Both the position numbers and the translations under genes were made by a program. Below, in pieces: positions 45,279 to 53,963 of a stretch of 64,000 bases of DNA (within the stretch, counting starts at the first letter, position 1; the number at the start of each line of letters is the position of its first letter). Origin of the DNA: an uncultured Acidobacteriaceae bacterium (GTDB taxonomy: Bacteria > Acidobacteriota > Terriglobia > Terriglobales > Acidobacteriaceae); the NCBI GenBank assembly GCA_903849645.1, contig CAINJJ010000054.1, positions 62,001 through 126,000 on the forward strand, read 5' to 3'. The notes below the pieces were generated by a model, which was given only the letters and a program-made list of their open reading frames with translations, was not told where the DNA came from and did not search any database.

Positions 45279-46811
45279 ATGGCAAGTTTTTTCATTCCCC
45301 TTACCGGTCTCAACTCCGATTCAACCGCTTTGAACACCATCGCCAACGATCTAGCGAACATGAATACAACTGCCTTCAAGTCGCAGTCGGTGAACTTTTC
45401 CGATCTCTTCTATCAGCAGATTGGGTCGGCGGGTTCGGGCGATCTGCTGCAGTTGGGCGCAGGCACGCAGGTCTCGTCCATCGAGACCAACTTCACCACC
45501 GGCTCGCCGAACACCACGGGCGTGAACACGGATGTGGCGCTGCAGGGCAACGGATTTTTTGTGGTCGGCTCCGGGGGCAATCAAGTGCTGACGCGCGCCG
45601 GCAATTTTTCAACCGACGCAAGCGGCAACCTGATCACCGCGAACGGCCTGAGCGTCATGGGCTTTCCTGCGCTCAATGGGGTGGTGAACACCAATGCGCC
45701 GCTGGCTGCGATCAACGTTCCGGAGAACAAGGTGCAATCGCCGCAGGCTACCTCGAGTTTTGGCATGAACGCGACGCTGGACTCGGCTGCGGCGGTGGGC
45801 GCGACGACCTCGGGACAGGTGAAAGTCTACGACTCGCTGGGCCGGGACTATCAGGCCACGGTGAAGTATACAAAGACGGGGACCAACGCCTGGACCTATT
45901 CCATCGCCATGCCGGACACGCTGACCGCGAACTCGAGCACGGCCGCCGGTGTGGTGACGGACCTCTACAACTTCGGCGCCAACGGCGGGACGCTGGCCAC
46001 GGTCAACTCCGGGACCAACCTGACCGTCACAGGCCCGACAGCAAGCGGCTCGGCGACCATTACCGCGCCCGCGGTGACGGCCGGGGAGACGGTGGCCGCC
46101 TATGCGACGGCGCTGCAGGCCGCGGTGACGGCGGCGGGCATTGCCGGGGTAACGGTGACGGCCTCGGCTGCCGGCCAGTTGAGCATCAGCGGGGCCGGCA
46201 TCTCGACTTCCGGCTCCGTGATTCAGGACCCGGTGCCATCGGCCAGCGCGACCGGCGCATTGACCTTCGACGTCAATGGGAACCTGGTGAGCCCGGCGAC
46301 GAACGTGACGGGCATCTCGTTTGCCGGGCTCTCCGATGGCGCGGCCACCCTGAGCATGACCTGGAATCTGTTTGGCCCCAGCGGCGCCGGAAACATCAGC
46401 CAGGTGGACCAGACCTCCGGCGTGTCGGCCACCAGCCAGAACGGGTTTCCCAGCGGCGAGTACGCGGGATTTTCAATCGGCGCGGACGGCACCGTGACGG
46501 CCAGCTTCTCCAACGGCCAGAAGTTGAACGTGGGCCAGGTGGCGCTGGCCAACGTGGCCAACCTGCAAGGCCTCAAGGACCTGGGCAGCGGCGACTATGC
46601 AACGACCCTGGCCAGCGGAACGGCTTCGATCGGCGTCTCCGGCTCTTCGGGGCTGGGAACCATGCAGGGCGGCGCGCTGGAGGCATCGAACGTGAACATC
46701 TCGGCGGAGTTCTCTGACCTGATCATCGCGCAGCGAGCGTTCGAGGCCAACAGCAAGGCGGTGACGACCTTTGACACGGTCACCCAGGAGACCATCAACA
46801 TGATCCACTAA
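45279..46811 (+). CDS. flgE: Flagellar hook protein FlgE
   Basis: 510 residues. N-terminal rod-type start 'FIPLTGLNSDSTALNTIANDLANMNTTAFKSQSVNFSDLFYQQIG' and C-terminal 'GALEASNVNISAEFSDLIIAQRAFEANSKAVTTFDTVTQETINMIH' define the FlgE/F/G family. The long beta-rich middle (D1-D2, with Thr/Ala/Ser repeats around residues 210-320) fits a hook subunit. The start at 45279 has AAAGGAG 5 bp upstream. Last gene of the flagellar block; a hairpin follows. Confidence 0.94.
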   Translation: MASFFIPLTGLNSDSTALNTIANDLANMNTTAFKSQSVNFSDLFYQQIGSAGSGDLLQLGAGTQVSSIETNFTTGSPNTTGVNTDVALQGNGFFVVGSGGNQVLTRAGNFSTDASGNLITANGLSVMGFPALNGVVNTNAPLAAINVPENKVQSPQATSSFGMNATLDSAAAVGATTSGQVKVYDSLGRDYQATVKYTKTGTNAWTYSIAMPDTLTANSSTAAGVVTDLYNFGANGGTLATVNSGTNLTVTGPTASGSATITAPAVTAGETVAAYATALQAAVTAAGIAGVTVTASAAGQLSISGAGISTSGSVIQDPVPSASATGALTFDVNGNLVSPATNVTGISFAGLSDGAATLSMTWNLFGPSGAGNISQVDQTSGVSATSQNGFPSGEYAGFSIGADGTVTASFSNGQKLNVGQVALANVANLQGLKDLGSGDYATTLASGTASIGVSGSSGLGTMQGGALEASNVNISAEFSDLIIAQRAFEANSKAVTTFDTVTQETINMIH

Positions 46812-46821
46812 AGCGCGACCG

Positions 46822-46850
46822 GGGGCTGCTGAGGGCAGCCCCGCGTTTGC
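46822..46850 (+). terminator. Hairpin after flgE
   Basis: GGGGCTGC and GCAGCCCC flank a 5-nt loop, 10 bp after the stop codon; the following GCGTTTGC is a weak T-tract. It marks the end of the flagellar transcript and faces the thioesterase gene read from the other strand. Confidence 0.5.
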
Positions 46851-46862
46851 TCTGGATGGAGC

Positions 46863-47294
46863 CTAGCGGGGCCGGAGTTCGATAAACAACCCGGTGGCTT
46901 CGGCCAGCGTGGAGCCGTGTTCGCTGAGGATCTTTGCCTCGGACCAGTGCTTGCGGCCCTCGCTGCGCAGGATGCGGGCCTCGATGCGAATGGGGGCTCC
47001 GGAGTGGACAGGACGCAGGTAATCGACCTCCATCCTGCGGGTCATGGCGGTGATGCCGAGGGTGCGGACGGACTTGCTCATGGCCTCGTCCAAGATGGTG
47101 GCGATGACTCCGCCGTGGACGTAACCGGGAGGCCCCTCGAAGGTGTTGGGTACGGTATGGAGGCAGACGACGCTCTGGTCGGGAGCCTGGAGAAACTCCA
47201 TGTGCAGGCCGGAGGGGTTGGCCGTACCGCAGCCGAAGCAGCGATTCTGCGCCGTGTGGGCCATGGGGACGAGGTGGGCGGGCGTTTCCTTCAT
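46863..47294 (-). CDS. Hot-dog fold thioesterase (PaaI-like)
   Basis: 143 residues. 'NRCFGCGTANPSGLHMEF' and 'FEGPPGYVHGGVIATILDEAMSKS' (HGG with the acidic residue four positions on) are the active-site blocks of the 4HBT/PaaI superfamily. 'RRMEVDYLRPVHSGAPIRIEARI' completes the hot-dog. Likely hydrolyses acyl-CoA thioesters; substrate unknown. The start at 47294 follows AAGGAAC. An open frame continues upstream to 47804 but overlaps the dehydratase gene and is not used. Confidence 0.88.
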   Translation of the reverse strand: MKETPAHLVPMAHTAQNRCFGCGTANPSGLHMEFLQAPDQSVVCLHTVPNTFEGPPGYVHGGVIATILDEAMSKSVRTLGITAMTRRMEVDYLRPVHSGAPIRIEARILRSEGRKHWSEAKILSEHGSTLAEATGLFIELRPR

Positions 47295-47316
47295 TCTGTT
47301 CCTTGAGAGACGCTTG

Positions 47317-48282
47317 TCATAGGGTTCCGTCGAGAACCTGCTGGTAGAGCGGGCGGTCCACGTTGCCGCCGGTGAGGATGATGCCGATGCGTGCGCCTTG
47401 CTGCGCCGGACTCTCCTGGAGGGCCCCGGCCAGGGCGGCGGCGCCGGCGCCCTCGGCCAGGTTGTGGGTGTCCTGGTAGTAGGTGCGCATGGCGGCGGCA
47501 ATTTCACCATCGGTGACCTGGACGACGCGGGCGACATTCTCCCAGATGGCTTCCATGGCCAGGGCGTTGGGGGTGCGGCAGGAGAGGCCATCCGCAAGGG
47601 CGGTGCGGGAGGGCGCCTCGACCACGCGCCGCTGCTCAAAGCTGAGGGCGTAGGAAGGCGAGTGCGCGGAGACCACGCCGACGACTTCTGTGGAGAGTCC
47701 AAGCGCGTTGCGGGCCGCGGCGACCCCGCAGACGGAGGAGCCGAGTCCGATGGGCACGTACACAGTGGCGAGCGGCGGGGCGGCCTGAAAGAGCTCCAGG
47801 GCATAGGTGGCCGTGCCCATCACCAGGCGCTCGTGGAAGGAGTCGACCATGGCGAAGCCCCGCTCGGAGGCCAGAGTGGCTGCGTACTCGAGCGACTCCT
47901 GAAAATCCTGGCCATGCTCGATCAGTTCCGCTCCCTGGGCCTGCATGGCGCGGTTCTTCTCCACGCTGTTGCCATGGGGCACGACGATGACGGCCTTGAG
48001 TCCCGCCAGGCGGGCGCCAAGGGCCACGCCCTGGCCGTGGTTGCCGCGTGTGGCCGCCACAACCCCGGCCAGGGCGGGATGGGCCTTCCGGAGCCAGTCC
48101 ATGTAGACCAGCGCCCCGCGCACCTTGAAGGCGCCGACGGGCGTATGGTTCTCATGCTTGACCCAGGCTTCGGCGCCCAGCCTCTGGTTGAGCAGCGGCC
48201 AGGTGTATTGCGGTGTGGGGGCCATGGACCGGTAGACCACGGCCTGGGCTTCCTGAATCCGGGCGAAGGAAGGCAGTTGCAT
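47317..48282 (-). CDS. Threonine dehydratase-like PLP enzyme
   Basis: 321 residues of the fold-type II PLP family. The PLP lysine is in '[16 protein letters not shown]' (S/A-FKxRGA), '[17 protein letters not shown]' binds substrate, the phosphate loop is '[18 protein letters not shown]', and '[16 protein letters not shown]' is the C-terminal GGNVD block of threonine/serine dehydratases. It lacks an ACT domain, so it resembles the catabolic type. The phosphate loop (G-L-G-S-S) is altered from GGGG, so the substrate may differ. Confidence 0.85.
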   Translation of the reverse strand: MQLPSFARIQEAQAVVYRSMAPTPQYTWPLLNQRLGAEAWVKHENHTPVGAFKVRGALVYMDWLRKAHPALAGVVAATRGNHGQGVALGARLAGLKAVIVVPHGNSVEKNRAMQAQGAELIEHGQDFQESLEYAATLASERGFAMVDSFHERLVMGTATYALELFQAAPPLATVYVPIGLGSSVCGVAAARNALGLSTEVVGVVSAHSPSYALSFEQRRVVEAPSRTALADGLSCRTPNALAMEAIWENVARVVQVTDGEIAAAMRTYYQDTHNLAEGAGAAALAGALQESPAQQGARIGIILTGGNVDRPLYQQVLDGTL

Positions 48283-48398
48283 GGTTCCAGCATAACCAAG
48301 GCCGGCAAGCACGGAGTTGCAGTCCTCAGCCGAGGTTAGATTTTGCGCAGACTTTTTCACGCCAAGAGCATCGAAGGGATTGGAGGATATTGAAACCG

Positions 48399-49148
48399 AT
48401 GATGGATCGCAGAACCGCAATCAAACACGTGGGCGCAGCGACGACTGCCTTGCTGATGAGCGAAACCCTGAGCGCGCGGGGATTGGGCGCCGGGCAGGCT
48501 CCCGCGGCTGCCCCTGCCGCGGCACAGGCCGCACCGACCGGGCCGTTTACGCTCCCGGCTCTGCCCTACGCCTACGACGCGCTCGAGCCCAGCTTTGACG
48601 CCGTCACCATGCATCTGCACCACGACAAGCATCACCAGGCCTATGTGAACAACCTGAATGCGGCGGTTGCGGCGCATCCGGAACTGGCGGGGAAGACCGT
48701 GGAGGAGCTGGTGGCCAACCTGGGCACGGTATCCGAGGCAGCGCGCACGGCGGCCCGCAACCAGGGAGGCGGGCACCTGAACCACTCCTTCTGGTGGCTG
48801 ACCCTGGGCAAGGGCGGGGCTGCGCCCACAGGGGAGCTGGCCAAGGCCATCGATGGGAAGTTCGGCTCGCTTTCAGGATTCCAGGACAAGCTGACCGCGG
48901 CAGCGCTGAGCGTGTTTGGCAGCGGCTGGGCATGGCTGGTGAAACTGCCGGATGGGACGCTGGCGATTGAGACCACCCCGAACCAGGACAGCCCGACAAC
49001 CGCGGGCCACAAGCCAGTGCTGGGCGTGGACGTGTGGGAGCACGCCTACTACCTGAAGTATCAGAACAAGCGCGCGGACTACGTGAAGGCCTATTTCCAG
49101 GTGGTGAACTGGGACTATGTGAGCGGGCAGTTTGCTGCGAAGGCATAA
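48399..49148 (+). CDS. Fe/Mn superoxide dismutase with Tat-type signal
   Basis: 249 residues. The N terminus '[20 protein letters not shown]' has the twin-arginine pattern and a weak hydrophobic stretch, so export to the periplasm is likely; a Pro/Ala linker follows. Metal ligands are in '[17 protein letters not shown]', '[11 protein letters not shown]', and '[21 protein letters not shown]' (Asp and His). 'FGSGWAWLV' is also intact. Converts superoxide to peroxide and O2. GGAGG lies 13 bp upstream. A lipoprotein cytochrome c follows 16 bp later. Confidence 0.93.
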   Translation: MMDRRTAIKHVGAATTALLMSETLSARGLGAGQAPAAAPAAAQAAPTGPFTLPALPYAYDALEPSFDAVTMHLHHDKHHQAYVNNLNAAVAAHPELAGKTVEELVANLGTVSEAARTAARNQGGGHLNHSFWWLTLGKGGAAPTGELAKAIDGKFGSLSGFQDKLTAAALSVFGSGWAWLVKLPDGTLAIETTPNQDSPTTAGHKPVLGVDVWEHAYYLKYQNKRADYVKAYFQVVNWDYVSGQFAAKA

Positions 49149-49164
49149 GGGCGTCACGGGGAAA

Positions 49165-49515
49165 ATGCCACGGAGGACCGGCGGCTGGGCGCTTGCCTGC
49201 ATGGCCTTGGCGATTAGCCTGGCTGCCTGCCGTGCAGCGCCCCAGCTGACCGCGCAGGAGGCCGAGGGCAAGCACCTCTACCAGGTGCGGTGCGCCCACT
49301 GCCATGAGGACAATGACCTGGCCCTCAAAAAGACGCCGCGCGACCTGCACGGCGTATTCGACCGCAAGACGCTGCCCAGCGGCATTGCCGCCACTGACCC
49401 GGCGGTGCGGCAGAATGTGCTGGTGGGCAGGGGACTGATGCCGGGCTTTGCCGGGCGTTTCACCGAGGAGCAGATGGCGGCCTTGCTGGCCTATCTCCAT
49501 ACCGGGCTGCGCTAG
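49165..49515 (+). CDS. Lipoprotein c-type cytochrome
   Basis: 116 residues. The signal peptide ends in the lipobox 'SLAAC', so the protein is lipid-anchored in the periplasm. One haem-binding motif CAHCH is at about residues 48-52, and a distal Met is in 'RGLMPGFAGRFTEEQMAALLAYL'. This is a class I monohaem cytochrome c. It follows the exported superoxide dismutase closely; electron transfer from superoxide detoxification is possible but unproven. Confidence 0.9.
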   Translation: MPRRTGGWALACMALAISLAACRAAPQLTAQEAEGKHLYQVRCAHCHEDNDLALKKTPRDLHGVFDRKTLPSGIAATDPAVRQNVLVGRGLMPGFAGRFTEEQMAALLAYLHTGLR

Positions 49516-49643
49516 ATTTGAGCCGCCCGTGGCCTACGGTGCGGGGAACGCACAACCGGCGGAGCAGGGAATTGGCGTGGGTGTGACCGGCCGGGTCTGC
49601 TGGCCGGCTGTGTGACCTGAATCACGGTATACTTGAGACTGCC

Positions 49644-50963
49644 ATGGCAACCGGAAAAACCTTCTATCTAGAAACGTTCGGATGCCAGATGAACGCCCAT
49701 GACTCCGAAAAGGTGATTGGGACGCTGGAGCATGAGGGATACGAGCGGGTCGATTCGGAAGAAGAGGCCGGGCTGATTCTCTACAACACCTGCTCGATTC
49801 GCGATAAAGCGGAGCAGAAGGTCTTTAACAGGCTCAACGACTACAAGAAGCTGCACAAGGCGGGCAAGCGCTTCGCTGTGCTGGGGTGCGTGGCGCAGCA
49901 GGAGGGCGAGAAGATCTTTGACCGGGCGCCGTATGTCTCGCTGGTCTCCGGCTCGGCCTCTTATCGCAAGCTGCCCGAGATGCTCGACCGGCTGGAGGCA
50001 GGGGAGACCCGGATTACGGGTTTGGACGACCGCCAGACCGACGAGGCATTCGAGACCGAGTTCACCTCGCGGCAAAACCCCTACCGCGGGTACATCACCA
50101 TCATCGAGGGCTGCGACAAGTTCTGCGCCTATTGCGTGGTGCCGTACACGCGCGGCAGGGAGCGGAGCCGGACTTCGGCTTCCGTGCTGGCCGAGGCGCA
50201 GCGGATTGTGGACCAGGGCTACACCGAGATTCAACTGCTGGGCCAGAACGTGAACAGCTACCGGGACCCCGATGAGAAGCTCAGTTTTGCGGATCTGCTG
50301 GCGGCGGTGGGGCAGGTGCCCGGGATTCGGAGGGTGCGCTTCACCACCAGCCATCCCCGCGACTTCACCCGCGACATTGTGGAAGTGCTCGACGCGGTTC
50401 CCACGCTCTGCGACCACGTGCATCTACCGGTACAGTCCGGATCCTCGCGGATTCTGAAGGCGATGGCGCGGGAGTACACACGGGATTGGTACCTGGAGCG
50501 GATTGCCTGGATCAAGGCGGCGCGCCGGCCCATCTCGCTCTCAACGGACATCATTGTCGGCTTTCCGGGCGAGACAGCGGAGGATTTCATCCAGACCATG
50601 GATCTGCTGGCGGAAGTTGAATACGACTGCGTCTTCGGTTTCAAGTACTCCGGCAGGCCCAACACCCCGGCTCTGACCATGATCGACTCCATTCCGGAGA
50701 CAGAGAAGGCAAGTCGGCTTCAAGTGCTGCTTGACAGGCAGAGAGAGATCCAAAGAGTCAATTACGCCAACCACTTAGGGCAGACCCTTGAAGTGATGGT
50801 TGAGGGCCCCAACCCGGCGCGCGGCCAGGTGACCGGGCGCAGCACGCAAAACAAACCGGTGAACTTTACCAGCGCTCAGCCGATTGCGCCTGCCCCCGGC
50901 AGCTACGCGCAGGTGCTGATTACCGCCACCCATCCCAACAGTTTGGTGGGCGAAGCGGTCTAA
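49644..50963 (+). CDS. miaB: tRNA-2-methylthio-N6-dimethylallyladenosine synthase
   Basis: 439-residue radical-SAM methylthiotransferase. The N-terminal UPF0004 domain has three Cys ('ETFGCQMNAHDSEK', 'NTCSIRDKA', 'VLGCVAQQEG'). The radical-SAM cluster is 'EGCDKFCAYCVVPYTRG', and the C-terminal TRAM domain ('LEVMVEGPNPARGQVTGRSTQNKPVNF') binds RNA. It adds a methylthio group to A37 of tRNAs. A TATACT -10-like box lies just before the start. Confidence 0.95.
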   Translation: MATGKTFYLETFGCQMNAHDSEKVIGTLEHEGYERVDSEEEAGLILYNTCSIRDKAEQKVFNRLNDYKKLHKAGKRFAVLGCVAQQEGEKIFDRAPYVSLVSGSASYRKLPEMLDRLEAGETRITGLDDRQTDEAFETEFTSRQNPYRGYITIIEGCDKFCAYCVVPYTRGRERSRTSASVLAEAQRIVDQGYTEIQLLGQNVNSYRDPDEKLSFADLLAAVGQVPGIRRVRFTTSHPRDFTRDIVEVLDAVPTLCDHVHLPVQSGSSRILKAMAREYTRDWYLERIAWIKAARRPISLSTDIIVGFPGETAEDFIQTMDLLAEVEYDCVFGFKYSGRPNTPALTMIDSIPETEKASRLQVLLDRQREIQRVNYANHLGQTLEVMVEGPNPARGQVTGRSTQNKPVNFTSAQPIAPAPGSYAQVLITATHPNSLVGEAV

Positions 50964-50992
50964 GATAGTTGCGAACGCCGGAAGGGGATGCC

Positions 50993-51481
50993 ATGGACGT
51001 CGAAGTGCGGATACGCGGTCTGATGATGGATCCATCCACCAACATGCCCATCGTGGTTCTCAAGGATGTTGCCTCGGATACAGTGATGCCTGTCTGGGTG
51101 GGAATCTTCGAGGCCAACGCCATCGCCATCGAGATTGAGAAGGTATCTGCGCCCCGGCCGATGACGCACGACTTGACAAGAAACCTCATGCGGCACCTGA
51201 ACGCTCAACTCGAACGCGTTGTGATCACGGAGCTTAGAGAGGACACATTCTTCGCGGTGCTGTGGCTTCGGCAAGGGGATGAGGTCGTCACCATCGACGC
51301 CAGACCATCAGACGCGATTGCGCTGGCGCTGCGGGCGGATTGTCCCATCTATGTGGCCGAGCAGGTGATGCAGACGGCCAAGCTGAACACCTCAGGCCCG
51401 CCCGAAGGGCCGACAGCCGAGCAGTTGCGCGGATGGCTCGAGGGTCTCAACGACGAAGACCTGGGCCGCTACAAGATGTAA
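50993..51481 (+). CDS. Bifunctional nuclease family protein (DUF151)
   Basis: 162 residues. 'MDVEVRIRGLMMDPSTNMPIVVLKD' and 'LPVWVG-like' 'VMPVWVGIFEANAIAIEIEKV', with 'RPMTHDLTRNLMRHLNAQLERVVITEL' and 'IDARPSDAIALALRADCPIYVAEQVM', match the DUF151/BFN domain. Plant members have DNase and RNase activity; the bacterial role is unclear. Last clearly host-type gene before the virus-like element. Confidence 0.9.
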   Translation: MDVEVRIRGLMMDPSTNMPIVVLKDVASDTVMPVWVGIFEANAIAIEIEKVSAPRPMTHDLTRNLMRHLNAQLERVVITELREDTFFAVLWLRQGDEVVTIDARPSDAIALALRADCPIYVAEQVMQTAKLNTSGPPEGPTAEQLRGWLEGLNDEDLGRYKM

Positions 51482-51626
51482 GGCGCTCCAGCGCCAGCAG
51501 ACGCCAAACCGGGGAAGAGAACCCTTTGAGTGGAAACTTGGCTTTGCTTCACGGCTGGGCCGATTCAGTGTACAGAATATCCGTTATCGGACCTAGCAAG
51601 TTGAAGGGCACTGCGGCAAGGCGCAC
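51482..51626. other. Host/element junction region, possible attachment site
   Basis: 145 bp between the last host gene and the first element gene. It begins with a small hairpin (GGCGCT-CC-AGCGCC). An AT-richer stretch near 51566-51592 (TTCAGTGTACAGAATATC and the following CGTTATCGG) has a loose resemblance to a Xer/dif half-site layout. Without the right edge the repeat cannot be confirmed. Confidence 0.25.
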
Positions 51627-52133
51627 GTGGCCCATCTCGTTTGGCTCCAACTCGACCTCTTCTCCTACCGGCCCACCGCGGTAAAGGAGAACTCGACCGG
51701 ACCGCGTTTATGTGGTTTGACCGACGCCCAGAGGGACAGGCGCACAGGTCCCCAGTGGCTCAAGTCCGTCAATGCCTATCTTGAATTTTGCGCCGGTCAC
51801 AGTTGGAGGCGACTGTCAGACCCGGCCCACCGGAACGACGCGCACCGGCTTGTCTACCTGGACGCCCAGCGAATCGTTACCACCGCCCTATTTGCCCCTG
51901 AACCGCTTGCCGAACCTCTCCCCGCCCAAGATACCCCCCACGTGAGAGCAGTAAACACCAGGGCGGCGCAGCTTGCATCTAAGCCCCGCGCCGCCCTTGT
52001 CTCGGAACTTCTCAGCCGTAACCCATCCCTCACAGACCGCCGCATCTTAGAGCACCTACCCCGGCCCAAGCTGGCCCGGATGGTGATTGACGCCCGGGAA
52101 CAGAACCGCGCCGCGTTGATGGTGACCGCATGA
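51627..52133 (+). CDS. Element early protein of unknown function
   Basis: 168 residues from a GTG. Not recognised. The middle part ('WLKSVNAYLEFCAGHSWRRLSDPAHRNDAHRLVYLDAQRIV') and the C-terminal part ('RAALVSELLSRNPSLTDRRILEHLPRPKLARMVIDAREQ') are predicted helical and basic, suggesting nucleic-acid or protein binding. No membrane span. It overlaps the next gene by 4 bp (ATGA), so it opens the coupled early operon. Confidence 0.6.
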   Translation: MAHLVWLQLDLFSYRPTAVKENSTGPRLCGLTDAQRDRRTGPQWLKSVNAYLEFCAGHSWRRLSDPAHRNDAHRLVYLDAQRIVTTALFAPEPLAEPLPAQDTPHVRAVNTRAAQLASKPRAALVSELLSRNPSLTDRRILEHLPRPKLARMVIDAREQNRAALMVTA

Positions 52134-52723
52134 GGCCATCCGTTGCCGTTCTCTTTGCCCGCGCCGATTCGGTCTATAAGACCCTATCCGGTGTGGACGT
52201 TTTCGACGCCGAACGGGACGCCCTAACGTACCCGGGTGGATTGCCCATTGTCGCCCATCCTCCATGCAGGTCCTGGGGGAGACTGCGCGGACTGGCGACC
52301 ATCATCCCGGCAGAAAAAGCGCTGGGATGCTGGGCAGTGGAGCAAGTGCAGCAATGGGGCGGTGTCCTTGAGCATCCCATCTATTCAACCCTCTGGGATG
52401 TGATGGAACTGCCGAAACCCGGTTCCACCGATCGCTTCGGCGGCTGGACTCTTCCCATTCATCAGTTTTGGTGGGGACACCGCGCTGAGAAGCGCACCTG
52501 GCTTTACATCGTTGGGTGCAGACCTCAAAACCTTCCCCCTATTCCCCTCGTTCTAGGGGATGCTCCGTGCATCATTTCGACCCGTTCCAAGCGGTGGAAA
52601 TGGATAAGTCCAGTGCGTCCTGAAACGAAGAAATCTGAGCGGGAATCGACTCCACCGGAGTTGGCTCTGTGGTTGGTCGAACTCGCACGGAGAACCACCC
52701 GCGCGCTCAAGGTGAGCGCTTGA
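52130..52723 (+). CDS. Element early protein with PPC motif
   Basis: 197 residues. 'LPIVAHPPCRSWGRLRGLA' carries a PPC motif like the catalytic loop of cytosine-5 DNA methyltransferases, and 'GGVLEHPIYSTLW' and 'WWGHRAEKRTWLYIVGC' are further conserved-looking blocks. No FxGxG SAM-binding motif is visible, so active methylation is doubtful. It may be a degenerate or distant DNA-modification protein; function unknown. Coupled to both neighbours by overlapping start and stop codons. Confidence 0.6.
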   Translation: MRPSVAVLFARADSVYKTLSGVDVFDAERDALTYPGGLPIVAHPPCRSWGRLRGLATIIPAEKALGCWAVEQVQQWGGVLEHPIYSTLWDVMELPKPGSTDRFGGWTLPIHQFWWGHRAEKRTWLYIVGCRPQNLPPIPLVLGDAPCIISTRSKRWKWISPVRPETKKSERESTPPELALWLVELARRTTRALKVSA

Positions 52724-52908
52724 TGACGTACGCCCAGATCGGCCGGCAGCTTGGGATCACACCCCAGACGGCCGCCACCATTTGTAAGCGGGCTCTCCGC
52801 AAGATTGAGCGGCGGCCCCATTCCCTCGCAGTACTCCTCGCCGTAGTCGAGGCCCAGCGCAAGGCCGCAAAGGAGGCCCAATGCTCCGAATACTTGAAGG
52901 CGTCTTAG
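52723..52908 (+). CDS. Small helix-turn-helix protein
   Basis: 61 residues. 'MTYAQIGRQLGITPQTAATICKRALRKIERRP' is a clear sigma-70 region-4-type helix-turn-helix. The remainder is a short helix. A small DNA-binding regulator of the element is likely. The TGATG overlap with the upstream gene sets the start; an earlier in-frame GTG-type start at 52669 would be less consistent. Confidence 0.7.
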   Translation: MTYAQIGRQLGITPQTAATICKRALRKIERRPHSLAVLLAVVEAQRKAAKEAQCSEYLKAS

Positions 52909-53099
52909 TTCTCGCGGCTTTCCTCGCGGCAGTCTGGTCCTTTGTTGGCGTATCCAACGGCGCGGCCGTCGACGCCCTCCGCAACGCTCCCGAACCACCG
53001 CCCATGCTGCCCGGCCGCGCGCCCGGCGGCCCCGGCGAATACACCCCAAGATTGGGACGCAGACACCAACCGCGGCCCGCAAAGCTCGGCAACGCCTAG
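52881..53099 (+). CDS. Small single-span membrane protein
   Basis: 72 residues. The first 30 ('LRILEGVLVLAAFLAAVWSFVGV') form one hydrophobic span, and the rest is Pro/Gly/Arg-rich and disordered. It overlaps the helix-turn-helix gene by 28 bp in another frame. Function unknown. Confidence 0.5.
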   Translation: MLRILEGVLVLAAFLAAVWSFVGVSNGAAVDALRNAPEPPPMLPGRAPGGPGEYTPRLGRRHQPRPAKLGNA

Positions 53100-53176
53100 A
53101 CAGCGACCGAGGGGCGAGAGGGGCGGCCAACCCCGCACGGCTGGCCGCCTCACTCCAAGGAAAGGACGATTCAGCT

Positions 53177-53380
53177 ATGTCGAGAAAATGCCAAAAACCA
53201 GAGTGCAGCGCGGTTATATGGCGCAAGCACCTGCTGTGCTCCCGCCACTGGCAGGAGCTACCCGAACCCGTCCGGCGTGAAGCCCAGGTCATGCTGAACG
53301 CGTGGAAGAGCTGGGATGGGGCTGCCTACTATCTCCAGCTCCACTACAAGGCCGAAGCGCGGAAGCAGGTTACCCAATGA
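53177..53380 (+). CDS. Small cysteine/histidine-rich protein
   Basis: 67 residues. Cys and His residues in 'SRKCQKPECSAVIWRKHLLCSRHWQELP' could bind one zinc ion. AAAGGACG precedes the start. ATGA overlap with the next gene. Not recognised beyond that. Confidence 0.6.
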   Translation: MSRKCQKPECSAVIWRKHLLCSRHWQELPEPVRREAQVMLNAWKSWDGAAYYLQLHYKAEARKQVTQ

Positions 53381-53751
53381 CCCCCGCCCGCCCGATCCCG
53401 CCCTACCAGCAGGCCGTCTCTCTCATCCTCCGCATTTGCGGCCCGCTCTTCCGCGCGGCCTGCGAAGTGCCTGGAGGACCGACGCCCGGCGAGCCCAACT
53501 TTGAAGCATGGGCCGACCTCCGGCATATCGCCAGTGAATACCTTTGGAAGCGCTCGACCCTCTTGGGCGCGGAGAACTCCGAGCGGCTCCTCCGCGCTTT
53601 GAAGTTCGCCCACGAGGCCGCGCACCTCCACCCCAAAGACTGCGAAATCCTGTTCAACGTCGACCGTTGCCCATGCCATGTGGCCGAGCTCCTCCGCGAG
53701 CTCGCCCAGGTACTCGCAGAGGCCAAGCTCGAGGAAGGGGCGGCGGCATGA
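53377..53751 (+). CDS. Element protein of unknown function
   Basis: 124 residues, mostly helical ('FEAWADLRHIASEYLWKRSTLLGAENSERLLRALKFAHEAA' and a C-terminal 'HVAELLRELAQVLAEAKLEEG'). The start at 53377 overlaps the upstream stop, and its own stop overlaps the next ATG. No domain recognised. Confidence 0.6.
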   Translation: MTPARPIPPYQQAVSLILRICGPLFRAACEVPGGPTPGEPNFEAWADLRHIASEYLWKRSTLLGAENSERLLRALKFAHEAAHLHPKDCEILFNVDRCPCHVAELLRELAQVLAEAKLEEGAAA

Positions 53752-53963
53752 AGAGCGACCCCGAAAAGCGCTATGTGCTCTACTCGACCGCTCGGCGCCA
53801 GGTGATTACCGGTTGCCAGATCGGGCCGAGGGCGGCCACAATCACCGCGGCGCCGTGGAATGAAGCAGTGGCGCCGCACTGGGGCGGCCCGGAACTCGAC
53901 CGCCTATACCAGCGCGTGCATTCCGTTGAATCATGCGTTTTGTTGGAAGTGGGGAGCCTATGA
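53748..53963 (+). CDS. Small element protein of unknown function
   Basis: 71 residues: 'MKSDPEKRYVLYSTARRQVITGCQIG' and 'TITAAPWNEAVAPHWGGPELDRLYQRV'. Compact alpha/beta composition, no membrane span, not recognised. ATGA overlaps on both sides define start and end. Confidence 0.55.
   Translation: MKSDPEKRYVLYSTARRQVITGCQIGPRAATITAAPWNEAVAPHWGGPELDRLYQRVHSVESCVLLEVGSL

Noticed and set aside
52130..52723. Active cytosine-5 DNA methyltransferase
   Set aside because: PPC motif is present but the SAM-binding and ENV motifs are not visible.
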